Source: Stichopus chloronotus (lineage: Eukaryota > Echinodermata > Holothuroidea > Aspidochirotida > Stichopodidae). Taken from it: a DNA stretch of 64,000 nucleotides. The translations under genes and the position numbers were made by a program. This document shows positions 1 to 12,853 of the stretch, in pieces. Location of the stretch: assembly GCA_021234535.1 (NCBI GenBank), contig CM037838.1, forward strand, positions 20,281,009-20,345,008, in the 5' to 3' direction. The number at the start of each line of letters is the position of its first letter. The stretch's first letter is position 1. The notes beneath the pieces are model-generated. The model saw nothing but the letters and a program-made list of their open reading frames with translations. It had not been told where the DNA came from and ran no database searches.

Positions 1-235
1 AGCATCATGTGTATGATGAGAAACGAAAGATACATCATTTGAATTTATAAAGTTTGGGTGAACAAATTATTGTTTAGCAGGCAAATGACTGAATTTCTAC
101 CTGTGAGAAACTTATTTCTTGAAAATAAGGCTACTGTCCTTCCCTCGTTTGAGTGATCTATCATTCCATGTCCACAAAACATTGGTTTTAAAGTATGACT
201 GTCTGTTTCCTTGAAAACAAACGCCTTATTTCCCT
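1..235 (+). repeat. MITE family 1, copy A (cut by the window edge)
   Basis: This stretch aligns by eye with 31930-32157 in the same orientation, sharing blocks such as CATCATTTGAATTT, AGTTTGGGTGAACAAATTA, CTGAATTTCTA, CTGTCCTT and CATTGGTTT. It ends in AAACGCCTTATTTCCCT, the right terminal inverted repeat of the family. The left end lies outside the window. No coding capacity is seen, so it is a non-autonomous DNA transposon remnant. The other copies are at 31811-32157, 36901-37243 and 46632-46977. Confidence 0.85.
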
Positions 236-1861
236 GAGCAGCAAAAGTTTATCAACTGACACCATTCGCTTGTATTCAGTGGTATCTCTGCAGAAACAAG
301 GTTTACTTGACAATATCTTTGTTGACCCCAGTGTATATCAGACACGTAGCAAGTTCCGAAGGTCGGTAACCCCTTCTTCTCCGACCGGGCAATGACCTCT
401 CTTTGCATAGACCCTATAATCCCCCTCGATAACCAGGCACTGACCACCGCAAAAAAAAAAAAATAATAATGACCTGAACACAGCTTTAGTTTTACAATGA
501 GCCAAGTTCATAGACAAAGCGATAAAACATGCCCCTTGTGGAAACCACGATAAACGAAAAGTATTTGGTATGATAATACACAAACGATTTATTGTGGAAA
601 TAAATATTAAATACAAATTATTAATACCTTTTATAAGCTCGGTCAGGTCCTTTAACTCTTTTCGCGTTCATCCTCTTACTATTTTTTTTATCCAAGTGGT
701 CTGGTTTTTGGTGGAGGGGGGGGGGGAAGCATTTCCTTTTTATTTTTTTTTTTCACTTCTGTTTACTTCTCTCTCTGCTGGTGTCAATTTTTTGTCTTCT
801 TAAAGTCGCTGTGACTTCTACATATCCCCTGTGATACACACACGTCGAAATTGCGACGTGTGATCGGTGAGATCTCGATATCTAAGAAAGCCAGTAGAGA
901 AAACAGGATTTTCGTCAAGACGTCAAAATGAAAAATTGACAGTTTAAAAGCGTCTGGACTTTCAAAGTCGGCAATTCATCAAGTTCCCTGTCCTAGGATC
1001 AACCTCCATGTCGAGATAAATGAATCGATTGGGTGTCTTTTAGGCTTTTAGTGGATGTTTTTATGTTTTAGACTTGATTAAGTCGTACCGCGGGGTGGCG
1101 TTTTATTGGTGGGAAAATATGTCTAATTTGCATGATGTATCGTAAGCACTATAGTGGGTTTTACGGCCTTTTTCCATTCGTAATCTTTACCGGTGAGTGA
1201 CAGCTCTTCAAATTGTTTCTGCAATCTTGCAGTAGATATGAAAGGATTGAGATCACTTTTTGTTATTTAGCCAAGTGGATGTTAAAGCGATAGAGAAGGA
1301 TCATCGAAAGAGATAAGAATCATGATTGCTGGGCGGTATTTTCCTCATTTTGTTCGTTCTGTCTCTTTCTCTCTCTCTTTGCTCAGTGTCGGGTCTCATT
1401 CAGATAGAGAAAAATCCTTATCGGACAGAGGACAACATTGAGAGAAAAAAAAAGGGGGGGGGGGGGATGAGAGGGCGTTCTGTAAAGTCTCTTTTTTTTT
1501 GTGATTCTGCAAGAGTTCGGTAGATGTTTACAGGTCTACAGTATGTATGAATACAGACGGGGTAAATTTAAGACGTATTTTTTTATTTGAAGCTTTTTTT
1601 TTTTTATCGGAAAGACGCGATCTCTGTTTGCAATTCATAGTCCATTAATGCGACTCAATACGGTATATGTTCAAGATAACACTAGCAGGCACAGTAACAT
1701 GGAAACGAAATGCAAGGTGTCTACGATTGGTTGGTAGCAAAATAAGTTCAGTTCCTGCACCGTCGACCTTGGGACCCGCTGTGGCAGTGTGTCGTTATTT
1801 GGCCAAACAACCATGATCAGGGACAACTCAGAGTCGAAAACTCTACCACTATAGTGTATCA

Positions 1862-1950
1862 AGATTGGAAAGGAAGAAAGGCAAAAAGCAACAGAGGAAA
1901 AAAAAGAAGATTAAAAAAAAGAAAGAGAGAGAGAAAAAAGAGAAGAAGCA
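1862..1950 (+). repeat. Polypurine tract
   Basis: Almost every base on the + strand is A or G, with GAAAGAGAGAGAGAAAAAAG in the middle. Such tracts can form triplex (H-DNA) structures, but no function is shown here. Confidence 0.6.
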
Positions 1951-2684
1951 CGCCAAACTCTGTTAAACGGTTGAAAGTATAAAGCTGACAAAGGGGAACA
2001 ATGTAACTGATACAACATGGTTCAATACATGCATACAACATCGCTAAATTCATAGACACACCATCGCATGTGGCACCCCGCCAGTTGCTGTACATTTGCA
2101 TCTGTGGGTGTGCCTCGATACAGTGTTGATGGAAAAATAGAATCACCAGCAATTCCACTCTGAACTGACTATCGATATGGACAATTTCGCAAAACGTAGA
2201 ATAATAAAAACAGTCCCCTTCCCCTTCCTCAAAACAGACACTTAAAATGTAATTGTACTGAAGCCCAGTTTAAGGATAACGAGGAACTAGGAAACCCATC
2301 GTCTTATGACTATTAGAAAGGATCACAGTTGCCTATTCATAACCTGGCTTTAATTTGTCAAATTGACCTAACCCGACAAACTAAAGGATCCGCTCAATGT
2401 TACGACCAAAAGTTGATGAATCGACGGTACATGCAGGGGGTCATTTACACCACATATAAGATTGGGAAACAATAGCCACATAAAGATGCATTTCATGAGC
2501 TTGGCGCACACATACACACTCACGTGGCCTATACCAACCTACACTCACAATGTGCGCACACGTACACATGCACTTAAGAAATATTGCTTTAAGTTAATAT
2601 AAGGTTAGGGCGAGTCATTAGCGAAATTGGATTCATCTTGGGGGCATGGAAATCTAAAATTGGCAGATAACCCAACTGATTGAA

Positions 2685-2778
2685 GGAGAGGGAATGTTTG
2701 GTTGGGAGAAGATGGGAGACGAAAACAAGGAGAAAAAGACAGACGAGAGATAGAGGGAGAGGGAAAGAAAAAAAAAAC
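2685..2778 (+). repeat. Polypurine tract
   Basis: A second strongly purine-biased stretch (GAAGGAGAGGG, GGGAGAAGATGGGAGACG, GATAGAGGGAGAGGGAAAG and a run of A). It has no reading frame and is probably decayed simple sequence. Confidence 0.55.
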
Positions 2779-5700
2779 TACTTAAGTCGAGCACATTCTC
2801 CCAGCAATTAACTAATCTGATACTTTCATTTCATATATTACGCCCTTTCATTCCCTTGCATTTTATAATGATTAAAAGGTTCACTCCTATATTCTAATCT
2901 CATTCAGCGCTGACTGAGTCCATCGTATAGGTGTCACTTGGTTGAACACCGCCCTCACTGTTGATGTTAGTACTCACTAGCTTTACCATCAAGCAAACAA
3001 TTTACCAAACAAATGAACTGTCTCTTGAATAATCTAGGAAATTAAAGCCGCAAAAAGGCAATCCACCCACCTTCCCTTACTCAAAAAAAAAAAAAAAGAA
3101 AGAAGAAAAATAATCCAATAACCGATTAACAAACAAATTAGCGACGGACGAGATATAAAAATGACAAAGTAGATTCGATGCAGGTCCGTGGGTATAAACA
3201 TACACAGGTCTTATATCTCCTTTATTCTTCACTTCAAAAAAAAAAAAAGGTCAGCTCTGAATTGGCCGGCGGCGGACAACTTCTTCGGCGACGGACGTCA
3301 TCCCATGAATGAAAAGTCATCTCCCTAATCGTCATAGATAACAGTATTTATTTTTTCTTGATATCGTTATTGATGTAAAAGAAAAAAACACGCAGCATCC
3401 TAAAATCTGTTGACGTTCCCTCTTTTCGCCGGTTTCGCCCTGGTTTCAATACATCGGCCATTCACAACAAATTTGACAAATTTACACGGATGTTTTCATT
3501 TCATTTGTTTGCCCATGCAGAAAATTAAGAAGAAAAAGAAATTGCAGTTTCGCATAGTCTATCATAGGCTTAAGAAACCAAATCGTAAATATTGCTTCAA
3601 GCTTTAATTAAAATTTTCCGAAAAAAAAAAGTTTCCTTTTCATACTTTGACTCACACTCCTCTGGCAGTACTTTTTAAAAAGAAATCAATTAAAGTTAAT
3701 TTCCTAATTGTAAGTTTCTTAGAAAAAAAAATCTCTTTGTGAGCACATCACACAATCGCGAAGTTTGTTAACAAGTTCATTGTTATGTATGGCAGTACAA
3801 TTTAAAACATAACCGCTGGGATAGCGCGAAATTAATACGGTGACCCATCGTGACCCACTTATTAGCTCCCATAAATCACTCGCGGGAAAGAAACCCTGGC
3901 CTTTCTGTCACCCATTTACCTTTTAACAAAAGACACCCTCACCCACTAAATTTTGAAGTTATTATCTCGAACTTCCGTATGAATAGAGTACGAAAAAAAT
4001 AGATCCCAGGGGTAAGACGGCCGGTTGTTTTCACTTTTCCTCCTACAGGTGTGTACAAACAGGTTTGTGCGAATGTGGGTGTCATGTATACAATCATGTG
4101 TGCGTTTCTGTAACTTCACTTTCTCGACATCTCTGTATAACTTAGAGTCACTATACCGTGGATTTAGAAAGTAATTAACTGATAGCTGAGACCACATTGA
4201 GGTCAGCGTAAGATAGCACTACCCAGAATTCGTCTCTCTCGTATTCGGCCAAAAAAATGGCCTTTTAACCTCTGAAATCGATTACGGAAAAAAGGTCATT
4301 ACTTTTGCGACTGGAATTTGGAAAATCTTGACATTGACCGGTTTATCTTGATTTTTCACGAATAAGTCACGCGCGTTTTTTTGTGAAACTACCCCAAAGG
4401 AACACGATAACGAGCACGAATGTTTAACACAATATGTACGGTAGTGATCTCGACCTACACTACACTTTACAGCGATGAAGGTTGGAGGTCTCAAAATCTC
4501 GATTTATTTACAAATTTTTCAGCAACATAAGTCAGATCCCGTAGATATAAAGATGATGTAAAGTGGAATTTTTGGATGGGCTTGTCCTCAGCATATGAAC
4601 CTGTTCGTATAGGCCTAATAATATAACCTTTAGCTATCATTCCACCAACACACTGGATTCGATGTACAGAGTTTTAGGGCCTCATTCCAATAGGAGCGTT
4701 GATTAAGTTATATCCTAGCTGTATATCCTTGCTATGGTGTATCATGTTAGGGGATTAGATCTACATAAGATATACTGTACCGTAATTACGACTTGCCTAG
4801 AAAGCGGTACACAGTTTAATCTGCAATATGTGATCTACGCTGGCGTACCTCGTAATGATATTCTCTAAATGATTTCTGAAAGTTAATGGATGTGTTATGT
4901 AGGTTTGCATAGATGTACTTCAAGGAGGTGTCCTATTAGAAAGCCTAACCTATTTGCCTGAAGGGGGAGACTGGGGTATTTGTGATCTACTGTTTTTCAA
5001 AATTTGTTTTTATTTAACATCTGTATCATGCAGGTGTGAAAAATATATCAAAGTACCAAGCAAAGTATATCAATTCACCCCCACAATGGGCAGTATCATC
5101 AATAACAAAATCATTTGAAGCCTAATTAATTCATCATAATTGAATAGAGATTGAGGGCCACGAAATAACCCACGGAATTTGCTCCTTTTGTGGCCAATCG
5201 GATTTTTTACTTTCCTCCAATATGACAAAGCAGAAGGGTATAGTACACATCCTTATGATAATACTGAGCTCTGAATAATCTTACAGCTACCTGTTGCATG
5301 CATTTAGAGTTCCACTAAGAATGTTATTACGGTAATAATGTCATTACGAAGGGATTGCATCTCAGTTCACGATTTATTTTAACATTCTACGACAAGGGAG
5401 TGAGATGCACTAACCAGCTAGCGCTACCGTAAGTCATCACTAAGTCGTTCGAGATGGTAATGTTTGCTTGCGATCTTGTGGAAGGAGGAGCCTTTTAATG
5501 TAACAGGGTGACAGGTGTTCGGACAACCCCCCCCCCCCCCCACAAGATCTGGAGTTCCTCTCAGTCTATGTTACTAGGCCTACGTTAGCAACGTATATAA
5601 CGAGTTTAATTTTTTTGTCGTAATTGTCCATTAACATTTTGCTCCGCCATATTCAGAAGGGATTCGAGTCGCTTAGTTGAGAAAGAATCGAACAAACACG

Positions 5701-6004
5701 CAGGCATATGAAAACAAAGTAATCAAGACATTAATTAACTTTTCGTGATTTCTTCATACTTGATATTCAGATAAATGTCATCGAAGTGACAAAAAGAATC
5801 ACTTCCACTAATTGGATTTAAAACGTCGATAAAATCCTCCAGGTATGGAGTATAGACGTAATACAATGCAGAATAAGCGGTGACTACCGTGTGACGGTGT
5901 AGCGTGGCGGTGTACCTTACCGTTAATGTTTCACCTTTTCTGATTAGCAATTATTCGCGTTAGACATACCGTCACGGAGATGGATCATAGGAAACCGGTG
6001 TTTC

Positions 6005-6345
6005 AGTTTCTCTCCTGCGGTCTTATCCTTCTGTTGCATTCTCTTCTTTTTCTTTTCCTTTCCCCTAAGGAGGGGCACATTCTCTTAACTTGGTTCTCCT
6101 TTTCTTATCTTTCCTTCCTCTCTCGGTAGTCCCTTCCCTTCACTTAGGCTATAGCTAAAACTTCCTTTTATTTCATTTTCCCACCCTTTCCTTCCCCTTA
6201 CCACTCCCATCACTTCCTTTACTGTATTCTCCTTCTCCCCTTACTTCCCTTTTGTTACATTTACCGTTATTTCCTTCAACTTCCATGCTCCTTTCTTCAT
6301 CTCCTCCCCCCTCCCCCTCCATGTCGTCTCCATGCCTCCCTCGTC
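6005..6345 (+). repeat. Long polypyrimidine tract
   Basis: About 340 bases in which the + strand is mostly C and T, made of variations on CCCTTTCCTTCCCCTTACC and TTCTTTTTCTTTTCC. It looks like a degenerate simple repeat. The opposite-strand open frame over it is a by-product of the base skew. Confidence 0.65.
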
Positions 6346-8614
6346 TAAACTTCGATTTTTTTTCACGCAGTTGATGCAGACAGCCCCTGGTCGATGAACG
6401 ATAACACTTAAAGACAAAGATCCATCACCAAAGTTTTCTTTCTTCTCCCATCCACTTACGTCTGCTCCCTCCAACAGTCCGTCTAAAATTCCTCCACATG
6501 TGTTATCAAAACAATGGATGTACCCTGTGTAATATGAGCTACTCTGCATCCTTCGAATTTGCTGTCAGTCAAAGAGTACAACCAGTTGAGAATTTTGCTA
6601 TCCCCAAGCCAAAAATATAGCCCATAGCTATAGGTGATGAGTGACTGCCTTTAAGTGCGGCGTCATACACTCTGAATCCCTTTTCACCTATAGTGACACG
6701 GTGTACAGTATCCTTCCACACACGAAGAGTCGGCCTCTCCTTGTGGACAATATCTACCGTTTTAAAAAACGCCACTTTTTCTTGTTCCAAGTTGGGGTCA
6801 TTTCTCACCCTCTTCGTCCTTGTCTTTTTTTTTTACCCTTTTTTTTTTTTTTTTTTTACTGTATTCTTTTCTGTTGTACGTAGTATCTGTCACACTATAC
6901 CTAAGCATATATATCGTTTGAAACGTTAGAAGGCTAAGTGCCTTTTTGCGAAAGAGTCATCAACATCCCAACATCCGACAGGTTGGAAACCGCTGTCTTT
7001 ATAAAGAACGAAAAAAGGAAGGAAGGAAGGATGTTTCAAGGAACTTTAGAAAGGGTGTCCGTCCTTGTCAATCGTTTATCGATCAATTCTGCCCAAATCT
7101 GTTCTCATGCCATTCTGTTAAGTATTCTCGTTTATCATTCAGAGACACTTTTTTTTTTTTACATTCTTTGGCTTTAAATTCTTATGTTTTTTGAGGGGGA
7201 GGGTAGGGAGAGGATATCACAAGTCAAATCTTGCGTCCTTTACACTAGCTTCTGTTTTCTATGGTAATCGAGTGTTTAATATATTTTTTTCTATGTGGAA
7301 TATATTAGTCCTCGCAACCCCCCCCCCCCAACCCCCCATCATTCGTCGTTTCTTCCGGTAATTTCTTAATAATTTAGGCCTAGTAAAACCTCGTATAATT
7401 CCTTTGTCGAACCTACTTATTTAGAAACCAAAAAAATATTGAACCACACCCTTGACCTGCCCGAAATACTGAAAACCCCAGTGTCAAGACATAAATCTCT
7501 CCTCCCCTCCCCGGGTACCCATTCATTTTCTTCCCCCCCCCCCCACCCTCGATTTGTTCTCCCATTAATTCAATGACAATACAGTCTAACAGGCCGGATC
7601 TGTGAACTCCACCGTCATAAGCAGCTTTTGGCTTTGAAAACGGAATTATGGAAAATAAATGGAACCGTTTACCTGGCAATTATCCCTTCCGGGTTGGACT
7701 ACCTTTCATTGACTGAGGTGAGAGCAGAATGCGCCGGGGCAAACAATATATAGATCCGTTATTCATCGATGCACACCCCCAGCTATCCTCCCCCCCCCCC
7801 CCTCCGTATCACATCTCCATCACCCTCGGAGATACAACCAAACTGCCCGGAAGAGTCGATCTATAGAAATGTCTGCAGAACGATATAACAATTATATCCC
7901 TGCTCTTATGTAATTTTACAAGGCCATACGCTTTCTTCTTCAAAAGAGCGCCTTGATTCTAAGTTTTTTACTAAAACTTGCAATGCGTTTTTTTTATGCT
8001 GTTTATGGATACGGAGAAACAGATCAAATATTATGGCGAAGTGACACATGTCACAGATGATGACCAAGTGTTTTATTCGCTTTACTTTTAATTTCTTGGA
8101 GTGGGGTTTGTAAACCTCGAGCTCCTTGTGACTTTTTTCTTAGCTCTTCTTTCATTTGTACGTGAATCTCCTTCTATACATGGCCACGGCTTCTGATAAA
8201 GGGTGTTCCAACGGTTGTATCGTGTCTACAGAGTGCCACGGTTCATACGTACGGGAAAAAAACTCTCCACCCTTGAAAAGCAAGAGAGCTTAGATAAGAA
8301 GGAAAAAGATGAGTAGTATGTAATGTGCTGCAGCGGCACTCGGTATTTTGTCCCCCCGTAGCCGACGGTTTAATCAAAAACTGCAAATGGGGGGATTGCT
8401 GGAGAATAATAACGTTAATGGAAACCAGCTTACACAGATCTGCTCGGGCGATCGGATTTCGGTTTAAAGTAAAAGTGACTTTTTTGGTCTGCGAGAGATG
8501 CTGCATCCGTCATCCCTTGTCGATATGTGCGTCTGTTTGGATACCTGTCTCTCTTTCATTCTCAGTCTTCTCCTTATCTTCATTCTTCCCCCCCCCCCCC
8601 CCCCCATCATCTTA

Positions 8615-8653
<39 letters not shown>

Positions 8654-10337
8654 CTCCGCGCACCAAGTCTCTGATTCCAAGAAAATACTTTTTTTTTTTT
8701 TTTTGGTGATGCATGGAGAGGGAAGAATGGAGATTAGTGGTATGAAATGGAAGTTGACAAGTATAGGCCGACGAATACAGCTCCCGTAATAGGTTTTATG
8801 CAAATGATATCTTTCCGAGATCTTCTTATACGTCCGCGGATTGGACCTGTCTTCCTTTTAACGATAGCACAACAATGAAATGTTATATCTAATATATCTA
8901 TATATCGCTGACATATGCCGCCTTCATTTTCATCCTTTCTTTTTTGCGAGTTCAATAAAATTGAGAAAAAAAAAGTACTTCGAGAAATGAAGGAAAAACA
9001 AGTATACAAAAGATGTAACTAAGATAAATTACTCTTCTTTGATATGAAAGATAACTAACAGAGGGAACTGTCTCTCAACGTGTCATACTGTGTAATCCTT
9101 TCATCTCGAAGCTTTAAATACTAATTTTTGACTACATTAATATAAGAAATACAAAACTAAGAAAAAAAAATCGTCGAATTCTCATTTCTCAAATTGCCTG
9201 CAGAAAAACAATCACGTTTTTTGTTTTTGGTTTTTTCAGTTTACCTGTAGATTTGTAGTTGCTTTTGTTAATATGTGTTGAATAATTAAAGGTAAATTTA
9301 AGAATGAAGAGAGAAAAAAAAAAACAAATGTATGTGGAAACCCAAAGCAGCGACAACAAGCCCTCTGGAACTGCAACTGACACTTAAGTCGAAATCTGGT
9401 ACGGCGTTTGTTTATGGGTTTATAGCAAATAAGCTTGTCAATATAGAAGACAAACTAACGTCACTCAGAAACTTTTCTGATTCTGATCAAACCCAAACAT
9501 AAGTTGCTAATGAACTAAACTCCTCCCATTTCGATGACTTTCTCAAAAGACGAGATTTTTTTTGTTCCCCTTGGATAGTTAAAGCATGAATGAGGGGGTA
9601 ATGGGATAACAGAAACTGTCATTTTCTTCTTTTCCTCGCCTACAAATAAAGTTCCTATTACCGAGCATAACCCGAACTAGAGAGGTCAAGGGTCATCGTT
9701 CCGTCTGTTCTCCAGCTTTGATTTTTTTTTTGTCGTCTCCGTCTCTTTGTGAGATGCCGTAATGTTTATTCAGGTGCCGTTCGCTGTGAAATAAAAAGTC
9801 ATTCATTAACATGTTTAATTAGAGAGTGATTAATTTGTCAGCCTCCTAGTCTCTTTCCCTACCTAATCTATCTATCCATATCTTCCCTATCTCTTTCACC
9901 AATGCACACAACCAAACATATTTGCCTATCTCCTTTCTCACCTCCCACCCCACCCTCCCTTTCCTCAAAATTCGTCATTACCTAGCCATTTCAGACTTTC
10001 TTATATCTTTTCAGCAGTCCCTTCTATTTCGTATGTACTGTATACTGTACTATAAATGTGGCGCTCACTTTCGCCCTTGTCAATACAAGAAGGTAACAAA
10101 GTCGTCTGCCCATGAATGCGTCTAAGAGACGGCGGCGGCGTTATGAATACGCGCTCCATGACCAGCTGTGATGAGCACACATACGAGTGTCTTAAACATG
10201 CTCAATAGGAAAATAGACGATTAATAAAGGACGAAAGAAAATCCTTCGACAGGCTGCAATTTACATGAATACAATCAACAACAGTGTATTACAAAGAGGA
10301 AACATTAACTCCAGCTGGGTGTCGTTATCGTTCACCT

Positions 10338-10339
<2 letters not shown>
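6346..10339. other. Intergenic, no gene recognised
   Basis: Holds C-runs at about 7319-7330, 7534-7544 and 7790-7802, T-runs near 6822-6859, and the C-run plus (TC)n tract at 8588-8648. A minus-strand open frame at 6569-6808 looks superficially protein-like, but I can attach no family to it and see no splice context. Nothing else is supported. Confidence 0.55.
8588..8648 (+). repeat. C18 run followed by (TC)n microsatellite
   Basis: Eighteen consecutive C at 8588-8605, then a short spacer, then an uninterrupted TC dinucleotide repeat from 8618 to 8648. The 154-residue frame crossing it reads through low-complexity Pro/Ser-Leu and is not a gene. Confidence 0.9.
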
Positions 10340-10374
<35 letters not shown>

Positions 10375-10401
10375 TTATATGTATATATATATATATTATA
10401 C
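10340..10401. repeat. (TA)n microsatellite
   Basis: A perfect AT dinucleotide run at 10341-10370, continued by interrupted TATA sequence to about 10400. Confidence 0.95.
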
Positions 10402-12766
10402 GTGTATATCTCCTATATTGGAATAAGTCACTCCCGTGAAGCATGTTTTTATTACCCGCATTCAATTAAACCAACTCCAGAGCATAATCAAGACTCAGAA
10501 ATTGGAGTTCCCCCTTCACTCCATCTCTTTCCCTGTCTCTCTCTCGCTCCTCTTTTTTTTTAATTTTCGTTATATGCACAAATTAATTGCGTCTCCTGAT
10601 TAAAACCCACTTTTCACATGTGCGGGGCACTCAGGTGATTACTTAGCCGCTATGCTTTTTCGTTTTATTTTTTCCCCTTTTTTTTCTTCTTTTGTTGATG
10701 AGAGTAAACTGGAAAGAAAAATTAACCTGAGTATCGACCGTAGCAACAATTTTGTGACAAAAAGAGAGAGAAAAAGGAGGTCCATTAATTAAAAAAGCAA
10801 GCTTTGGCGGGAAAAAAAAAAAATTTGATTAAAATTGCTCATTCATCGAGTGTATATAAATAGAACCCATCAAGAAACACTAAATCATGACGCGTATGGA
10901 TGTGCTCAAAATGGTGGCGCTCTTTCCCATTTAAAGCCAAATGAATTATCTTAGATTTAGAGTCTTTCCCAAGAGAAACGGGCACGTTTTGCAATTTCAG
11001 TAACGTCATCATTTGTTCAAGTTTTATACTTCAGACAGATGCATGAAATGTCTTCGAGCCGCTGCGATGGTTACTGCGCATTAAACTGCGTGGGTTACAT
11101 TTAACTGAAGAAAATCGTCCCATTAAACCTTCATTAGTTCCAATTAGTTCTACCTACTGCAATAATCATTTTAAAGGAATTCTCCACCAACAATTAAAGT
11201 TCAAGTAACATATGGAATTGGTTTTGTTCCATCAGTTTAGCATAAAGATTTTGCCCGAAAAAAAGCTTCCTTAGTTGTGAAATACATCTTTGAAAGTCGG
11301 GCTTCAGTACTAGTTTGAAATATGTGACGTAACCGACAAATGCTTTTTCGCCTTTTTACACTCTTTTTGTTCCTAGGCAAGTCTTACGACGCCAAAAAAA
11401 GTCTCTACTGAGTTCAGGGATTATGACATCCTCGTGGATACATCTAGTGAGAAGAATTCCCTTAAGTTCCATTCCAACCTTCCAATGTGCGCTGGAAACG
11501 GTGCCATATTGTGCTGTGTATTATATCGAATGTTTGTCATGTTTCTTGAGTGATTGTTTGTATGTTTATCTATGAGTACCAGCAACTGGAATAGGACCGT
11601 AGTATGCACTTGACCATGGAACTTGAATACGTTCATTCGGTACACGATATGGCGCTACCATTTGCCTACGTTTTGTAATTATTTTCCCTTTTCTCTTTCC
11701 AGGTTTGCTAAAGACACACCGAAGAGTTGGTTTTGCCATGCGGACCTTTCTAATTGATGTTTACATTGGACATACTTCACACGCTTCGTTAGTTTCAAAC
11801 ATTGTCGACGTCACAAACAGTCTGAAGCTGTGAAACTTTGAGCGGAAAAGATACAACATGTGACTGAGGAAACGACTTGAGCCAAGTCAAACTGTGCATA
11901 TAGTCAAAGACGAGACCTCATTTCAAGAATCACGATCTTGCGGAGTCTGGTCCGGTTTTTGTCTGTGGAAATCGTCTCATAGAGGCCTACGCTGACAGCC
12001 TACCACACTGAGGATACGGCATACAAACAAGCTGGATTTTTTTCCTCATATATAGAGAACAGTAAAAGAAGCCACTGTGGTTGCGATCATAACGTTGCGT
12101 TTCTTGAAAATTTTGGATGTAGTTTATTCTCAAACAAGTTAGTCTCTCGGAGGCAGTAAAAACACTGGCTATCGTTCAGTAAACGAAGTCCTCCGGGAGA
12201 ACGAATACTACAAGACCGATGCACCAGAAATTGTTTCGTCATGTGCGAAAGTTACTAGCTGCTGTGGATTCAGAGATCAATACGTTCGTGAACAAACTAT
12301 TTTCTCTTTTAAGCTGGATGGACAATTATTCATTTAAAAGCATGAATCATTTTTCTTACGTCAACAGTATCGTACAACTATCTCACCGGTCTTAACTTTA
12401 CGGCAAGGCGTTAGAGATTGATTTAAAGGCAGTAGCTTACATTTAATCTGAAAAAAAATTTATTTTAGTTACTCTACTTTTTGCGTTATCATAAAGAGTT
12501 TTCTCAGTAAGAGTTTTAACATATTCTTCGTGTAAGCATTTGGTCTGTTGTCTATGGTGTGAGATGATATACGGTCAAATAAACACGCTGATTTACATAC
12601 AGACGTATTGCGGGAACCACTGTTAGGATTATGTGATCCTAGAAGCTTTACTGGACGTCCCTCTCCAAATAAAGACAGTGATACTCGTCAGGATTCTCTC
12701 ACCAGAATGCCTAATATAGGCCTATACATTGTCTACCTATCTGTCCACACACGTTTTCATACTGCC
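10402..12766. other. Intergenic, no gene recognised
   Basis: No coding block recognised. A good-looking splice acceptor (pyrimidine-rich CCTTTTCTCTTTCCAG) ends at 11701, and an AATAAA lies near 12577. An untranslated exon of an unknown transcript between them is conceivable, but nothing else supports it. Confidence 0.4.
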
Positions 12767-12853
12767 GCGCATGCGTAGAAGACATGCTTTCGTCACCGAG
12801 ACGTCACCATGACGTCACCATGACGTCATGAGACACGCTGAGTCAATATAAAG
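12767..12853 (+). promoter_or_regulatory. Candidate promoter/enhancer: NRF1-like site, three CRE repeats, AP-1 site, TATA-like box
   Basis: In order on the + strand: GCGCATGCGT (12767-12776, one base from the palindromic NRF1 core); three CRE-like octamers spaced exactly 11 bp apart, AGACGTCA (12799), TGACGTCA (12810) and TGACGTCA (12821); TGAGTCA, the AP-1 consensus (12839-12845); then AATATAAAG (12845-12853), a TATA-like box. Two octamers are the perfect CREB/ATF palindrome. The order would suit + strand transcription starting near 12875, but no coding exon is recognised downstream before QSOX. It could be an enhancer, a non-coding RNA promoter or a chance expansion of an 11-bp unit. Confidence 0.45.

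Larger units (their letters stand above)
236..6004. other. Intergenic, no gene recognised
   Basis: AT-rich DNA with short random open frames only. It contains homopolymers (G-run 716-726, G-run near 1456-1466, C-run 5527-5541, many A/T runs), a CA-rich patch near 2505-2575, and two polypurine patches listed separately. An octamer-like ATTTGCAT lies near 1125. No splice-bounded coding block, tRNA fold or terminal inverted repeat was recognised. Confidence 0.6.

Noticed and set aside
5735..5950. Minus-strand 71-codon frame with plausible amino-acid composition
   Set aside because: No family recognised and no neighbouring exon found. Left unannotated.
6241..6808. Two neighbouring minus-strand frames (6241-6549 and 6569-6808)
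   Set aside because: The second looks somewhat protein-like, but the two are in different frames, one overlies a polypyrimidine tract, and I recognise no family or splice sites.
8325..8789. 154-codon frame on the + strand
   Set aside because: It crosses a C18 run and a (TC)n microsatellite; the Pro- and Ser/Leu-rich middle is simple sequence.
11701..12600. Possible untranslated exon between a strong acceptor and an AATAAA
   Set aside because: A single acceptor-like site and a hexamer are both common by chance in AT-rich DNA; there is no coding or donor evidence.
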